A DNA stretch of 64,000 nt, taken from the NCBI RefSeq assembly GCF_000402035.1, contig NC_021287.1, positions 1,612,001 to 1,676,000 on the forward strand, in the 5' to 3' direction. Positions 1-8,723 of the stretch are shown one piece after another. How positions within the stretch are numbered: the stretch's first letter is position 1; each line of letters opens with the position of its first letter. The stretch is from Caballeronia insecticola (lineage in GTDB: Bacteria; Pseudomonadota; Gammaproteobacteria; Burkholderiales; Burkholderiaceae). The translations under genes and the position numbers were made by a program. A model generated the notes under the pieces. That model did not search any database. It was not told the origin of the DNA and saw nothing but the letters and a program-made list of their open reading frames with translations.

Positions 1-1
1 G

Positions 2-400
2 GAGCACGGCACGCCGCGGCATCCGGCCGATCTCGCGCAGCACGAATGCGTGATCCTCGCCGATCAGCGCGACTGGAGCTTCGTCACGCCGACGGGCGTC
101 ATCGACGTGCGCGTCGCCGGGCGGCTTGCCACCGACAACGGCGAAGTGATCCGCGACGCGCTCGCGGCGGGCATCGGCATCGGGCTGAAATCGACGTGGA
201 GCGTCGCGCCGCTGCTCGCGAGCGGCGAACTCGTCACGCTCCTTGACGACTATCCGCTCGCGCAGACCGTCGCGATCTGGGCCGTGTATCCGAGCCGCGC
301 GTTCGTGCCGCCGAAGACGCTCGCGTTTATCGAGTTCCTGGCGGCGCAGTTCGGCGAGCCGCCTTACTGGGATGTCGATCCGGCGCGCGTGCAACGCTGA
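2..400 (+). CDS. LysR-family transcriptional regulator, C-terminal part (5' end outside window)
   Basis: Only the end of the gene is present; the reading frame is open from the first bases of the window. The residues match the second half of a LysR effector-binding domain: an ECVIL-type strand, a D-W-F core, 'TDNGEVIRDALAAGIGI' (the loop before the second subdomain of LysR regulators), then 'LLASGELVTLLDDY' and a closing 'FIEFLAAQFG' helix. The DNA-binding helix-turn-helix lies upstream and cannot be seen, so the regulon cannot be deduced. The stop is about 80 bases before serB on the same strand, but serB appears to have its own promoter. Family assignment is firm; target and effector are unknown. 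Confidence 0.85.
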   Translation, partial: EHGTPRHPADLAQHECVILADQRDWSFVTPTGVIDVRVAGRLATDNGEVIRDALAAGIGIGLKSTWSVAPLLASGELVTLLDDYPLAQTVAIWAVYPSRAFVPPKTLAFIEFLAAQFGEPPYWDVDPARVQR

Positions 401-428
401 GGCCGAGCTTCACCGCACGCGGCGCCCG

Positions 429-434
429 TACAAT
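429..434 (+). promoter_or_regulatory. candidate -10 element (TACAAT) for serB
   Basis: TACAAT lies about 45 bases upstream of the serB start in the gap after the LysR stop. No good -35 is visible at 16-18 bases spacing, so this rests on the -10 alone. Confidence 0.4.
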
Positions 435-479
435 AGCGGTTTCGCGCATTTTTACGCGCTTTTACGGCTTCTGCCCCCG

Positions 480-1319
480 ATGAACCTCGTCATTCAAAGC
501 ACGACCCCGATCTCCGATTCGCATCTGCGCCCGCTCGCGGCGCTGGCCCGCTCGAAGGACATGCAGCGTGCCGACGACACGCTCTTGCGTCTCACCGAGG
601 CCGATCCGCTGCAGCGTCCCGACATCGATGCGTACTGCGGCGCGCACGGGCTCGATTACGCGTATGTCGCGCCGGGCGCGGCGCTCGCAGACTTCGGCCT
701 CGTCGCGATGGACATGGATTCGACGCTCATCACGATCGAATGCATCGACGAAATTGCGGACTTTTGCGGGCTGAAGGCCGAGGTCGCGGCGATCACGGAA
801 GCGTCGATGCGCGGCGAGATCAAGGACTTCAACGAGAGCCTCACGCGCCGCGTCGCGCTGCTGAAAGGCCTCGACGCCAGCGCGCTGGAACGGGTTTATG
901 AGGAGCGCCTGAAACTGTCGCCGGGCGCGGAGCGCATGCTCGAAGGCGCGCGCGCCGCCGGTCTGAAAACACTGCTCGTGTCGGGCGGCTTCACGTTCTT
1001 CACCGAGCGGCTGAAGACGCGGCTGGGCCTCGACTACACGCGCGCGAACACGCTCGAGATTGTCGATGGCAAGCTGACGGGCAAGGTCGTCGGGGAAATC
1101 GTCAACGCGGACGTGAAGGCGCGCACGCTTGTCGAGACGTGCGCGGCGCTCGGCATCGAGCCGCGGCGCGCGATTGCCATGGGCGACGGCTCGAACGACC
1201 TCAAGATGATGGCCGAAGCCGGCCTGTCGATCGCGTTTCGCGCGAAGCCGGTCGTGCGGCAGGCGGCCAGCGTCGCGTTCAACTTCGTCGGACTGGACGG
1301 GCTGCTGCGGCTCTTTTGA
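480..1319 (+). CDS. serB: phosphoserine phosphatase SerB
   Basis: Removes phosphate from O-phosphoserine, the last step of serine synthesis from 3-phosphoglycerate; cytoplasmic. The 279-residue protein has the HAD-superfamily signature DMDST at residues 78-82 (nucleophile Asp78, acid/base Asp80), motif II SGG in 'LLVSGGFTFF' and motif III GDGSND at about 235-240. The first 70 residues correspond to the variable N-terminal domain of long SerB proteins. The frame is open further upstream to 243, but that would overlap the LysR gene; the ATG at 480 gives the standard N-terminus and sits downstream of a TACAAT box. It is convergent with the cystathionine beta-lyase gene, only 34 bases away. Confidence 0.95.
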   Translation: MNLVIQSTTPISDSHLRPLAALARSKDMQRADDTLLRLTEADPLQRPDIDAYCGAHGLDYAYVAPGAALADFGLVAMDMDSTLITIECIDEIADFCGLKAEVAAITEASMRGEIKDFNESLTRRVALLKGLDASALERVYEERLKLSPGAERMLEGARAAGLKTLLVSGGFTFFTERLKTRLGLDYTRANTLEIVDGKLTGKVVGEIVNADVKARTLVETCAALGIEPRRAIAMGDGSNDLKMMAEAGLSIAFRAKPVVRQAASVAFNFVGLDGLLRLF

Positions 1320-1353
1320 GGCTCGTTTGAGACAGCCCTTTTAAGGCGCTCTA

Positions 1354-2550
1354 TTAAGCGCCCAGCGCCTTGACGAGCGCGGCTTCCAGATCCGCGCGCA
1401 AGTCCGCTTCCGCTTCCAGTCCGATATAGAACCGCACGAGCACGCCTTCGTGCGGCCATTGCGATGCGGTGCGCATCGAGCGCACGTTGTAGGGCATCGC
1501 GAGGCTATGCGCGCCGCCCCAGCTCCAGCCGATCGCGAACAGTTCGAGCGCTTCGACGAACGCATCGACTTGCGCGGCGCTGTAGCGGCCATCGAACACG
1601 ATCGAGAACAGACCGCCCGCGCCGCCCGCGAAATCGCGCTCGTAAAACGCGTGGCCGGGACAGTCTTCCAGCGCCGGATGCAGCACCGCCGCCACTTCCG
1701 GGCGCGTCTTGAGCCACTGCGCGAGCGCGAGTGCGCTGCGGTCGTGGGCCTCGTAACGCGTTTTCATCGTCGGGAGGCTGCGCAGCACGAGCGACGCATC
1801 GTCCGCCGATACGCCGATACCCATCCGCATGCGCGCGCGCTTGAGCTTCTTGTGCAGTTCGATGTCGCGCGTGATGGTGGCGCCCATCAGGATATCGCTG
1901 CCGCCCGACTGATATTTCGTCAGCGCCTGCACCGAAATGTCGACGCCGTGCTCGAACGGTTTGAAGGCGAGACCGGCGGAAAACGTGTTGTCGATCGCGG
2001 TGATAATGCCCTTCGCCCGCGCGACGGCGGCAATCGCCGGGACGTCCTGCACTTCCATCGTCACCGAGCCGGGCGCCTCCAGCCAGATGAGCTTCGTGTT
2101 CGGCCGGATGGCATCGGCGATGCCCGCGCCCGTCATCGGATCGTAGTAGCTCACTTCCAGCCCGAAGTCCGCGGCGAGCCAGTCGGCGTGCTCGCGGTTC
2201 GGCGAATAGGCGTTGTCAGGCACGAGCACGTGATCGCCCGCCTTGACGAGCGCGAAATACACGTTGGAAATCGCCGCCAGCCCCGAGGGCTGCAACAGCG
2301 CGTGCTCGCCGCCTTCGATCGCGGCGAGACGCTGCGCAAGCGCGATGGTCGTCGGCGTGCCGTGCAGGCCGTAGCGCCATTTCGAGTCGTCGCTCCAGAC
2401 GAGCGCGCGCATGGTCGCGAGATCGGGAAACACGACCGTCGAGGCCCGCGCGACCGGCACGGAAAACGATTCGAAACCGGGCGTGATGCGATCTTCCGGC
2501 TGCACGATACGGGTTTGCAGATCGCGTTCGTTGTTCGTGGAATCAGTCAT
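1354..2550 (-). CDS. metC: cystathionine beta-lyase
   Basis: A PLP enzyme that cleaves cystathionine to homocysteine, pyruvate and ammonia in methionine synthesis. The 398-residue protein is a full-length Cys/Met-metabolism fold-type I enzyme. The PLP lysine is Lys212 in 'ALTKYQSGGSD' and the ring-nitrogen Asp is Asp187 in 'AIDNTF'. The Y-G-L-H-G-T-P segment near residue 60 is characteristic of the MetC branch rather than of cystathionine gamma-synthase. It is the last gene of a minus-strand run, separated from the upstream lipoprotein gene by a strong terminator (2594-2619), so it probably has its own promoter in that 80-base gap. Cystathionine gamma-lyase activity cannot be excluded by eye. 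Confidence 0.88.
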   Translation of the reverse strand: MTDSTNNERDLQTRIVQPEDRITPGFESFSVPVARASTVVFPDLATMRALVWSDDSKWRYGLHGTPTTIALAQRLAAIEGGEHALLQPSGLAAISNVYFALVKAGDHVLVPDNAYSPNREHADWLAADFGLEVSYYDPMTGAGIADAIRPNTKLIWLEAPGSVTMEVQDVPAIAAVARAKGIITAIDNTFSAGLAFKPFEHGVDISVQALTKYQSGGSDILMGATITRDIELHKKLKRARMRMGIGVSADDASLVLRSLPTMKTRYEAHDRSALALAQWLKTRPEVAAVLHPALEDCPGHAFYERDFAGGAGGLFSIVFDGRYSAAQVDAFVEALELFAIGWSWGGAHSLAMPYNVRSMRTASQWPHEGVLVRFYIGLEAEADLRADLEAALVKALGA

Positions 2551-2593
2551 GACGTGGATGCGAAGCGGAAATAAAAGCGGAAACGAAAAGATA

Positions 2594-2619
2594 ACGCCGC
2601 CGGATGCGTCCGGCGGCGT
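2594..2619 (-). terminator. rho-independent terminator of the lipoprotein gene
   Basis: Perfect 11-bp inverted repeat (ACGCCGCCGGA / TCCGGCGGCGT) with a 4-base loop. On the minus strand it is followed by TATCTTTTCG. It lies 12 bases after the lipoprotein stop and before metC. Confidence 0.85.
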
Positions 2620-2631
2620 AAAGAAGACACG

Positions 2632-3318
2632 TCATTCGCCGATGATGACGTTGCTCGTGCCGCCGACAGCATTGCGCGGCGGCGCAGGCGGCGCCGGTTC
2701 CAGCGATGGCGCGGGAGACGCCTTCGGCGCGGCGGCGGCGGGCGTGGCAGGCGCGCCGGACACCGGCGGCAGCTTCGCGCCCGCAGCCGCCGGGCGCAGA
2801 TCGAACGGCTGCGCGTTCGAATCGTCGGGGTCCATGCGTTCGCCCGACATGCTGCCGTCCGCCGCGAACTTGCCGACCCAGTTGCCCGTGATATGCGTGC
2901 CGTCGTTCGATTCCTCGATTTCGAGCGTGTCGCCGTCGCGATCGCCTGCGACGAGAATCACGCTTGAACTGCCGACGATCCGGTATTCGCCGTGCACGCC
3001 CGAGGGTTCATCGGTTTTCGCGCCGAGCTTCATCTCGATCTGCTTGTCGCCGAGCGTGCCGACATAACGCGGAAAGCGCGCATATTCCGGATTCGGCGTC
3101 AGCGGCTTTTGCGGCGGCAGTGCGAGTTCCTTGATGGCCGCCCGCGCGCCGTGCGCGTCGGCGTCGGCCGGTTCGCGCTGATCGGCCGGCAGAACGCCGG
3201 ACGCACCCGACGGCATCGTCGAATTGCAGCCGGCGAGCGTGCCTAGTGCCACGGACGCGGCCAACGTAGCGACCGCGGCCCATCGCAGGTTCCGCGGCCT
3301 CTTCATGCTTTGCATCAT
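2632..3318 (-). CDS. uncharacterised lipoprotein, proline/alanine-rich C-terminus
   Basis: 228 residues. The N-terminus is a lipoprotein signal peptide: MMQSMKRPR, a hydrophobic stretch, then lipobox L-A-G-C at about residues 31-34, predicting lipidation and membrane anchoring. Residues 75-185 are beta-rich and hydrophilic ('ARFPRYVGTLGDKQIEMKLG', 'GVHGEYRIVGSS', 'HITGNWVGKF'), a pattern of short strands that could form a small barrel or lipocalin-like sheet; that is only my reading. The last 45 residues are a low-complexity P/A linker ending in 'NVIIGE'. Two adjacent ATG codons begin the frame. It lies 11 bases after the bktB stop, so it may be transcribed with bktB. I do not recognise a named family. 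Confidence 0.8.
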   Translation of the reverse strand: MMQSMKRPRNLRWAAVATLAASVALGTLAGCNSTMPSGASGVLPADQREPADADAHGARAAIKELALPPQKPLTPNPEYARFPRYVGTLGDKQIEMKLGAKTDEPSGVHGEYRIVGSSSVILVAGDRDGDTLEIEESNDGTHITGNWVGKFAADGSMSGERMDPDDSNAQPFDLRPAAAGAKLPPVSGAPATPAAAAPKASPAPSLEPAPPAPPRNAVGGTSNVIIGE

Positions 3319-3329
3319 CCTTCGGTCCT

Positions 3330-4514
3330 TCAAATGCGCTCGAAAATCGCCGCGATGCCCTGCCCGCCGCCGATGCACATCGTCACGAGCGCGTAGCGTC
3401 CGCCGATGCGCTGCAGTTCGTACAGCGCCTTCACTGTGATGAGCGCGCCCGTCGCGCCGATCGGATGGCCGAGCGAAATGCCCGAGCCGTTCGGGTTGAC
3501 CTTCGCCGGATCGAACTTCAGTTCCTGCGAGACGGCGCAGGCTTGCGCGGCGAACGCCTCGTTGGCCTCGATGACGTCGAGATCGGCCACGCTCAGGCCC
3601 GCGCGTTCCAGCACCTTCTGTGTGGCGGGCACCGGGCCGATGCCCATGATCTTCGGATCGACGCCCGCGTGCGCGTACGCCACCAGCCGCGCGAGCGGTT
3701 TCGCGCCGCGCTTTTCCGCGACGCTGCGCTCCATCAGCACGACGGCCGCCGCCGCGTCGTTGATGCCGGACGCGTTGCCGGCCGTCACCGAGCCGTTTTC
3801 CTTCGCGAACACGGGTTTGAGCTTCGCGAAGTCTTCGGCGGTTGCGTTCATGCGCACGTGCTCGTCGCGCTCGAACAAGGTGTCGCCCTTCTTCGAGGCA
3901 AGCGTGATCGGCAGGATCTGTTCCTTGAAGTAGCCGGCTTCGATCGCTTTCGCCGCGCGCCGATGCGATTCGAGCGCGAGCGCGTCCTGCATCTCGCGCG
4001 TGATGCCGTACTTCTGCGCGACGTTTTCGGCGGTTACGCCCATATGAATCTTGTCGAACGGATCGTTCAGCGCGCCGACCATCATGTCGACGATACGCGC
4101 GTCGCCCATGCGCTGCCCGAAGCGCGCGGCGGGCATGATGTACGGCGCGCGGCTCATGTTTTCCGCGCCGCCGCCGATGGCGATATCGGCGTCGCCCAGC
4201 AAGATGGATTGCGACGCCGACACGATCGCCTGCAGGCCCGAGCCGCACAGCCGGTTCACCGTGAGCGCGGGCGCGTGTTGCGTGACGCCGCCGTCAAGCG
4301 CGGCGACGCGCGCCAGGTACATGTCGCGCGGTTCGGTCTGGATCACGTTGCCGAACACCACGTGACCCACTTCGTCGCCCGCGACGTTTGCACGCGCAAG
4401 CGCCTCGCGCACGACGCGCGCGCCGAGATCGCTCGGCGTGAAGTCCTTCAGTGCGCCGCCGAAATCGCCGATGGCCGTGCGCACGCCGCTCACCACTACC
4501 ACTTCACGTTCCAT
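3330..4514 (-). CDS. bktB: beta-ketothiolase BktB (acetyl-CoA C-acyltransferase)
   Basis: Condenses two acyl-CoAs to a 3-ketoacyl-CoA, or cleaves them in reverse. The 394-residue protein closely resembles the BktB of Cupriavidus necator over its whole length as I recall it (for example 'EVVVVSGVRTAIG', 'GNVIQTEPRDMYL', 'SGISLGHPIGATGALITVKAL'). BktB makes 3-ketovaleryl-CoA as well as acetoacetyl-CoA. Catalytic residues are present: Cys90 in NRLCGSG, His350 in GHPIGATG and Cys380 in CIGGGQG, plus the NEAFA loop. The phaCABR cluster lies 2.6 kb upstream on the same strand, with the sugar kinase and rimO between. The assignment as BktB rather than a degradative thiolase is from sequence resemblance. 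Confidence 0.9.
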   Translation of the reverse strand: MEREVVVVSGVRTAIGDFGGALKDFTPSDLGARVVREALARANVAGDEVGHVVFGNVIQTEPRDMYLARVAALDGGVTQHAPALTVNRLCGSGLQAIVSASQSILLGDADIAIGGGAENMSRAPYIMPAARFGQRMGDARIVDMMVGALNDPFDKIHMGVTAENVAQKYGITREMQDALALESHRRAAKAIEAGYFKEQILPITLASKKGDTLFERDEHVRMNATAEDFAKLKPVFAKENGSVTAGNASGINDAAAAVVLMERSVAEKRGAKPLARLVAYAHAGVDPKIMGIGPVPATQKVLERAGLSVADLDVIEANEAFAAQACAVSQELKFDPAKVNPNGSGISLGHPIGATGALITVKALYELQRIGGRYALVTMCIGGGQGIAAIFERI

Positions 4515-4571
4515 GTTGCCGTCTCCGCTGTTTGTGTGGATTCGATTCGTGTGGATTCGATCACCGACGCG

Positions 4572-5495
4572 TCATTGCGCGAGCGCGCGCTCGACCGTCG
4601 CCTTGTCGGGGATGGGCGCGACCGCGCCAAAGCCTTGCGTCGACAACGCCGCCGCAGCGTTCGCGTAACGCGCCGCCGCGAAGGGATCGTCGCCCGCGAC
4701 GATGCGCGCAATGAATGCGCCGCCGAAGCAGTCGCCCGCGCCGGTCGCATCGACCGCTTCGACCACGCGGCCCGGCACGACGCGCCGCTCGTCGGGCGTC
4801 GCGATATACGCGCCTTCGCGACCGAGCTTCAGAGCGACGACCTTCGGACCGAGCGCGAGCAACGCATCGACGATTGCGTCTTTGTCTTCGTGGCCGGTGA
4901 GCAGCGTGACGTCGTCCCAGCTCGGCAGGCAAATATCCGTGGCGCGAATGGCTTCGAGCATGACCGCGCGGGCGCGCGCGAGCGGCCACAGCTTGAGCCG
5001 CAGATTCGTGTCGAAGCTGACCTTCACGCCGTGCGTGCGCGCGTGATCGATTGCGGCGAGCGCGGCATCGCACGCCGCCACGCCGATCGCGAGACTGATG
5101 CCCGACAGATGCACGACCTTCGCGGCGGCGATCGCATCGAGCGGCAAATGCGACGGCGCATAACGGCTCGCCGCGGAACCCGCGCGCAGATAGTCGAAGC
5201 GATGGCCGTTCTCGCCGTGCGACACGAAATAAACGCCCGTGGGCGCGTCGTGATCGATGCGCACCGTGGACGTATCGACGTTTTCCGCACGCCACAGGTC
5301 GAGCAGCAATTGCCCGAAGTGGTCGTTGCCGACGGCGGACACGAAGCCCGTCGATGCACCCTGCCGCGACGCCGCGATCAGAAAATTCGAGACATCGCCG
5401 CCGAAGCCTTGCAGATAGTTCGGCGCGGCGCGGCTCGATTGATTGAACTCGACCATGGCTTCGCCGAGCGCGAGGACGTGCGCTGTGTGCGGCAT
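4572..5495 (-). CDS. PfkB-family carbohydrate kinase (2-keto-3-deoxygluconate kinase-like)
   Basis: 307 residues with ribokinase/PfkB signatures: 'GGDVSNFLIAASRQG' near residue 40 (first PfkB signature) and 'DATGAGDCFGGAFIA' near residue 250 (second signature with the catalytic Asp in GAGD). These enzymes phosphorylate a sugar hydroxyl with ATP. 'LGEAMVEFNQ' at the start and 'FDTNLR' (the D-x-N-x-R motif) resemble KdgK-type 2-dehydro-3-deoxygluconate kinases, but substrate cannot be fixed from this. The start is the ATG 2 bases downstream of the rimO stop, giving a tightly coupled rimO-kinase pair. bktB follows after 57 bases. Confidence 0.85.
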   Translation of the reverse strand: MPHTAHVLALGEAMVEFNQSSRAAPNYLQGFGGDVSNFLIAASRQGASTGFVSAVGNDHFGQLLLDLWRAENVDTSTVRIDHDAPTGVYFVSHGENGHRFDYLRAGSAASRYAPSHLPLDAIAAAKVVHLSGISLAIGVAACDAALAAIDHARTHGVKVSFDTNLRLKLWPLARARAVMLEAIRATDICLPSWDDVTLLTGHEDKDAIVDALLALGPKVVALKLGREGAYIATPDERRVVPGRVVEAVDATGAGDCFGGAFIARIVAGDDPFAAARYANAAAALSTQGFGAVAPIPDKATVERALAQ

Positions 5496-5497
5496 GC

Positions 5498-6889
5498 TTA
5501 CACCTCGCCCCAGAGATCGTGGCCGTCCGCGCCGGTGATCTTCACCGAGACGAAGTCGCCGGCCTTGTAGCGCTTCGACGCCTTGGTCGCCGGCGCGATG
5601 TACACGACGCCGTCGATTTCCGGCGCATCCGCCGCCGTGCGGCCGACGCCGCCGTCCGTGCTCACTTCGTCGACGAGCACTTTCAGCGTCTTGCCGACCT
5701 TCTTCTTCATGCGCTTCGCCGACAGTTCCTCGGCCAGTTCCATGAAGCGCGCGCGGCGTTCTTCGCGCACTTCGTCGGGCAGCGCGCCGTCGAGTTCGTT
5801 GGCCGTCGCGCCTTCGACCGGCGAATACGCGAAGCAGCCGACGCGATCGAGATCCGCCTCGCGGATGAAATCGAGCAGCGTCTGGAATTGCTCTTCGGTC
5901 TCGCCCGGAAAGCCCGCGATGAACGTGCTGCGGATGGTCAGGTCCGGACAAATCTCGCGCCAGGTCTTCACGCGCTCGAGCACCTTTTCGGCGTTCGCCG
6001 GACGCTTCATGCGCTTGAGCACTTCCGGATGCGCGTGCTGGAACGGCACGTCGAGATACGGCAGAACGTGGCCCTTGAGCGGGCCTTCGGCCATCATCGG
6101 GATGACTTCGTCGACGCTCGGATACGGATAGACGTAATGCAGGCGCACCCACGCGCCGTACTGCGCGGCAAGTTCACCGAGCGCGCCGACGAGATCGGTC
6201 ATGCGCGTCTTGAGCGGCTTGCCGTTCCAGAAGCCGGTGCGGTACTTCACATCGACGCCATACGCGCTCGTGTCCTGCGAGATGACGAGCAGTTCCTTCA
6301 CGCCGGACTTGAAGAGATTCTCGGCTTCGAGCATGACTTCGGCGACGGGGCGCGAAACGAGATCGCCACGCATCGACGGAATGATGCAGAACGTGCAACG
6401 ATGATTGCAGCCTTCCGAAATCTTCAGATACGCGTAATGGCGCGGCGTGAGCTTGATGCCCGCGGGCGGCACGAGATCGACGAACGGATCGTGCGGCTTC
6501 GGCAGATGCGCGTGCACCGCGTTCATCACTTCGTTGGTTGCGTGCGGCCCGGTCACGGCGAGCACTTTCGGATGCACTTCCTCGATGAGGCCTGTGCCGC
6601 TCGCGCTCTTCTTCGCGCCGAGACAGCCGGTGACGATGACCTTGCCGTTTTCCGAGAGCGCCTCGCCGATGGCGTCGAGGCTTTCCTGCACGGCTTCGTC
6701 GATGAAACCGCACGTATTGACGACGACGAGATCCGCGCCGTCATAGGTGCCGGAGATTTCGTAACCTTCGGCACGCAGTTGGGTCATGATCTGCTCGGAA
6801 TCGACCAGCGCTTTCGGGCAGCCGAGCGAAACCATGCCGATTTTCGGCACGGCGTTCGTCTTGACGATTGAATCCAAAGAATTTTTCAC
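5498..6889 (-). CDS. rimO: ribosomal protein S12 methylthiotransferase RimO
   Basis: A radical-SAM enzyme that adds a methylthio group to an aspartate of ribosomal protein S12. The N-terminal UPF0004 domain carries three cluster cysteines (GCPKA, NTCGF, TGCLG). The radical-SAM motif is C-x3-C-x2-C in '[13 protein letters not shown]', followed by '[10 protein letters not shown]'. The C-terminal TRAM domain spans the last ~70 residues ('[10 protein letters not shown]', '[20 protein letters not shown]'). The start is uncertain: I give the GTG at 6889 (463 residues); an upstream TTG at 6946 and a GTG at 6850, which begins right at the conserved [10 protein letters not shown] block, are alternatives. 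Confidence 0.93.
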   Translation of the reverse strand: MKNSLDSIVKTNAVPKIGMVSLGCPKALVDSEQIMTQLRAEGYEISGTYDGADLVVVNTCGFIDEAVQESLDAIGEALSENGKVIVTGCLGAKKSASGTGLIEEVHPKVLAVTGPHATNEVMNAVHAHLPKPHDPFVDLVPPAGIKLTPRHYAYLKISEGCNHRCTFCIIPSMRGDLVSRPVAEVMLEAENLFKSGVKELLVISQDTSAYGVDVKYRTGFWNGKPLKTRMTDLVGALGELAAQYGAWVRLHYVYPYPSVDEVIPMMAEGPLKGHVLPYLDVPFQHAHPEVLKRMKRPANAEKVLERVKTWREICPDLTIRSTFIAGFPGETEEQFQTLLDFIREADLDRVGCFAYSPVEGATANELDGALPDEVREERRARFMELAEELSAKRMKKKVGKTLKVLVDEVSTDGGVGRTAADAPEIDGVVYIAPATKASKRYKAGDFVSVKITGADGHDLWGEV

Positions 6890-7143
6890 GGGGAGCAACG
6901 CTGCGACGGTGTGTTGTGGGGCGCCTCGCGCGACGAGCGAGACCAATCCACTATTTTACCCCGGAGCGCCGAACCGGCGGTTTGGCGGAGCGTTTCGCCA
7001 ACCGTCGGGCGGCTTCGTCAGACCGCGCACGGCTTTCGCCGCTGCTTCCCGCGGTACGGGGCGAATGAGATGCGGTCCGCCCGACGCGCCCGGCCACACG
7101 ACCGGTCACACGCCCGGACGCCCGAACGCGCTGCTGAAATGGA

Positions 7144-7719
7144 TTACTTCTTTTCCGTCGAAGGAGGCGTGGGCGTCGGAAACGGGAACGTGTTGAACAT
7201 CGACTTCGCCTGCGACTGCATCTGCTCCTGCATCTGCACGAACATGTTCTTCGACTGCTCGATGTAGCTCGTCATCATGCCCTGCATCATCGGCGCCTGC
7301 ATGTTCATGAACTGCGACCAGACTTCCGGATTCAGCGCATTGCCGTCGTAAATGCCCTTGCTTTGCTCGGTGAGCTTCTGCTGGATGTCGATGAACGCCT
7401 GGATGTTCTTCTCCAGATACGTGCCCATCATGCCCTGCATCGCGTGGCCATAGAAACGGATGATCTGCGAGAGCATCACCGACGAGAACATCGGCAGGCC
7501 GCCGCTCTCTTCTTCGAGAATGATCTGCAGAAGGATGCTGCGCGTGAGGTCGTCGCTGGACTTCGCGTCGAGCACCTTGAACTCTTCCTGATCGAGCACG
7601 AGTTGCTTCACATCCGACAACGTGATGTACGTGCTCGTCTCCGTGTCATACAGCCGACGGTTCGGATACTTTTTGATGAGTCGTTCGGCGGCTTTCTTTG
7701 TAGTAGTAGTGGTGGTCAT
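7144..7719 (-). CDS. phaR: polyhydroxyalkanoate synthesis repressor PhaR
   Basis: A DNA-binding regulator that senses PHA granules and represses phasin genes and its own gene in relatives. 191 residues. The N-terminal PHB-accumulation regulatory domain is clear: 'LIKKYPNRRLYDTETSTYITL' type sequence at about residues 14-34, then 'DVKQLVLDQEEFKVLDAKS'. The middle 'SQIIRFYGHAMQGMMGTYLE' and the Met/Gln-rich C-terminal half ('MQAPMMQGMMTSYIEQ') are typical of the granule- or oligomer-binding part. It is the last gene of the phaC-phaA-phaB-phaR series, 160 bases after phaB. Confidence 0.95.
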   Translation of the reverse strand: MTTTTTTKKAAERLIKKYPNRRLYDTETSTYITLSDVKQLVLDQEEFKVLDAKSSDDLTRSILLQIILEEESGGLPMFSSVMLSQIIRFYGHAMQGMMGTYLEKNIQAFIDIQQKLTEQSKGIYDGNALNPEVWSQFMNMQAPMMQGMMTSYIEQSKNMFVQMQEQMQSQAKSMFNTFPFPTPTPPSTEKK

Positions 7720-7879
7720 TTAACGCCTTTAAACGCAAAACTTTACTGCGATGGCAGCAAGCAAGTCTTGCGTTGTCGCAAAAAAGCGCTGCTGCGTGTT
7801 CGCCGCATCGTTGATAAATCCGGCGAGTGGCGGCTCGCCCGGAAGACGCTCGGGCGCCTTCCGGACAGGCCTCCGCCCG

Positions 7880-8620
7880 TCAGCCCATGTGCAAGCCGCC
7901 GTTCAGCGAGAAGTCGGCGCCGGTCGAGAAGCCCGACTCGTCGGACGCGAGCCACGCGACGATCGAGCCGATCTCGTCGGGCGTGCCCAGGCGCCGCACG
8001 GGAATTGTCGCGACGATCTTCTCCAGCACTTCCGGACGGATGGACTTCACCATGTCCGTGCCGATATAACCCGGCGACACGGTATTGACCGTCACGCCCT
8101 TGGTCGCCACTTCCTGCGCGAGCGCCATCGTGAAGCCGTGAATGCCGGCCTTGGCGGTCGAGTAGTTCGTCTGACCGAACTGGCCCTTCTGCCCGTTCAC
8201 CGACGAAATATTGATGATGCGTCCGAAGCCGCGCTCCACCATGCCGTCGATCACCTGCTTCGTCACGTTGAAGAGGCTCGTCAGGTTCGTGTCGATGACC
8301 GCGGTCCAGTCTTCGTGCGTCATCTTGCGGAACACGACGTCGCGCGTGATGCCCGCGTTATTGACCAGCACGTCGACCTCGCCGACTTCGGCCTTGACCT
8401 TGTCGAACGCGTTCTTGGTCGATTCCCAGTCGCCGACATTGCCTTCCGAGGCGACGAAGTCGAAGCCAAGCGCCTTCTGCTCTCCGAGCCATTTCACCCG
8501 GCGCGGCGAGTTCGGGCCGCAGCCCGCGACGACCGTGAAGCCATCCTTGTGCAGACGCTGGCAAATGCTGGTGCCGATGCCGCCCATCCCGCCGGTTACA
8601 TACGCTACGCGCTTCGTCAT
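7880..8620 (-). CDS. phaB: acetoacetyl-CoA reductase PhaB (NADPH)
   Basis: Reduces acetoacetyl-CoA to (R)-3-hydroxybutyryl-CoA, the polymerase substrate. It is a short-chain dehydrogenase of 246 residues, the family's usual length. The cofactor loop is G10-x3-G14-I-G16, the NNAG motif is at 87-90, and the catalytic residues are Ser140, Tyr153 and Lys157 (Y-S-T-A-K). 'GYIGTDMV' and the C-terminal 'FSTGADFSLNGGLHMG' match PhaB of Cupriavidus and Burkholderia. It lies 103 bases downstream of phaA. Confidence 0.96.
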   Translation of the reverse strand: MTKRVAYVTGGMGGIGTSICQRLHKDGFTVVAGCGPNSPRRVKWLGEQKALGFDFVASEGNVGDWESTKNAFDKVKAEVGEVDVLVNNAGITRDVVFRKMTHEDWTAVIDTNLTSLFNVTKQVIDGMVERGFGRIINISSVNGQKGQFGQTNYSTAKAGIHGFTMALAQEVATKGVTVNTVSPGYIGTDMVKSIRPEVLEKIVATIPVRRLGTPDEIGSIVAWLASDESGFSTGADFSLNGGLHMG

Positions 8621-8723
8621 TCCTCACTCCATTTTCGTTATGCGGACGGCGATCTCCATGCCGGCCGCTGGCCCTTCCCAATCCTGCTCCACCCGACGAC
8701 GCTTGTCCGCGCTTCTACGTGAC

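Noticed and set aside
1345..1362. GGCGCT/AGCGCC hairpin between serB and metC as a terminator
   Set aside because: Six-base stem overlapping the metC stop codon and no adequate T-run on either side.
2632..4248. Long minus-strand frame joining bktB region to the lipoprotein
   Set aside because: Its N-terminal part is an out-of-frame read of bktB; the lipoprotein signal peptide begins at 3318.
3465..5570. 701-codon open frame on the plus strand
   Set aside because: Antisense to bktB and the sugar kinase; no recognisable domain and shadow composition.
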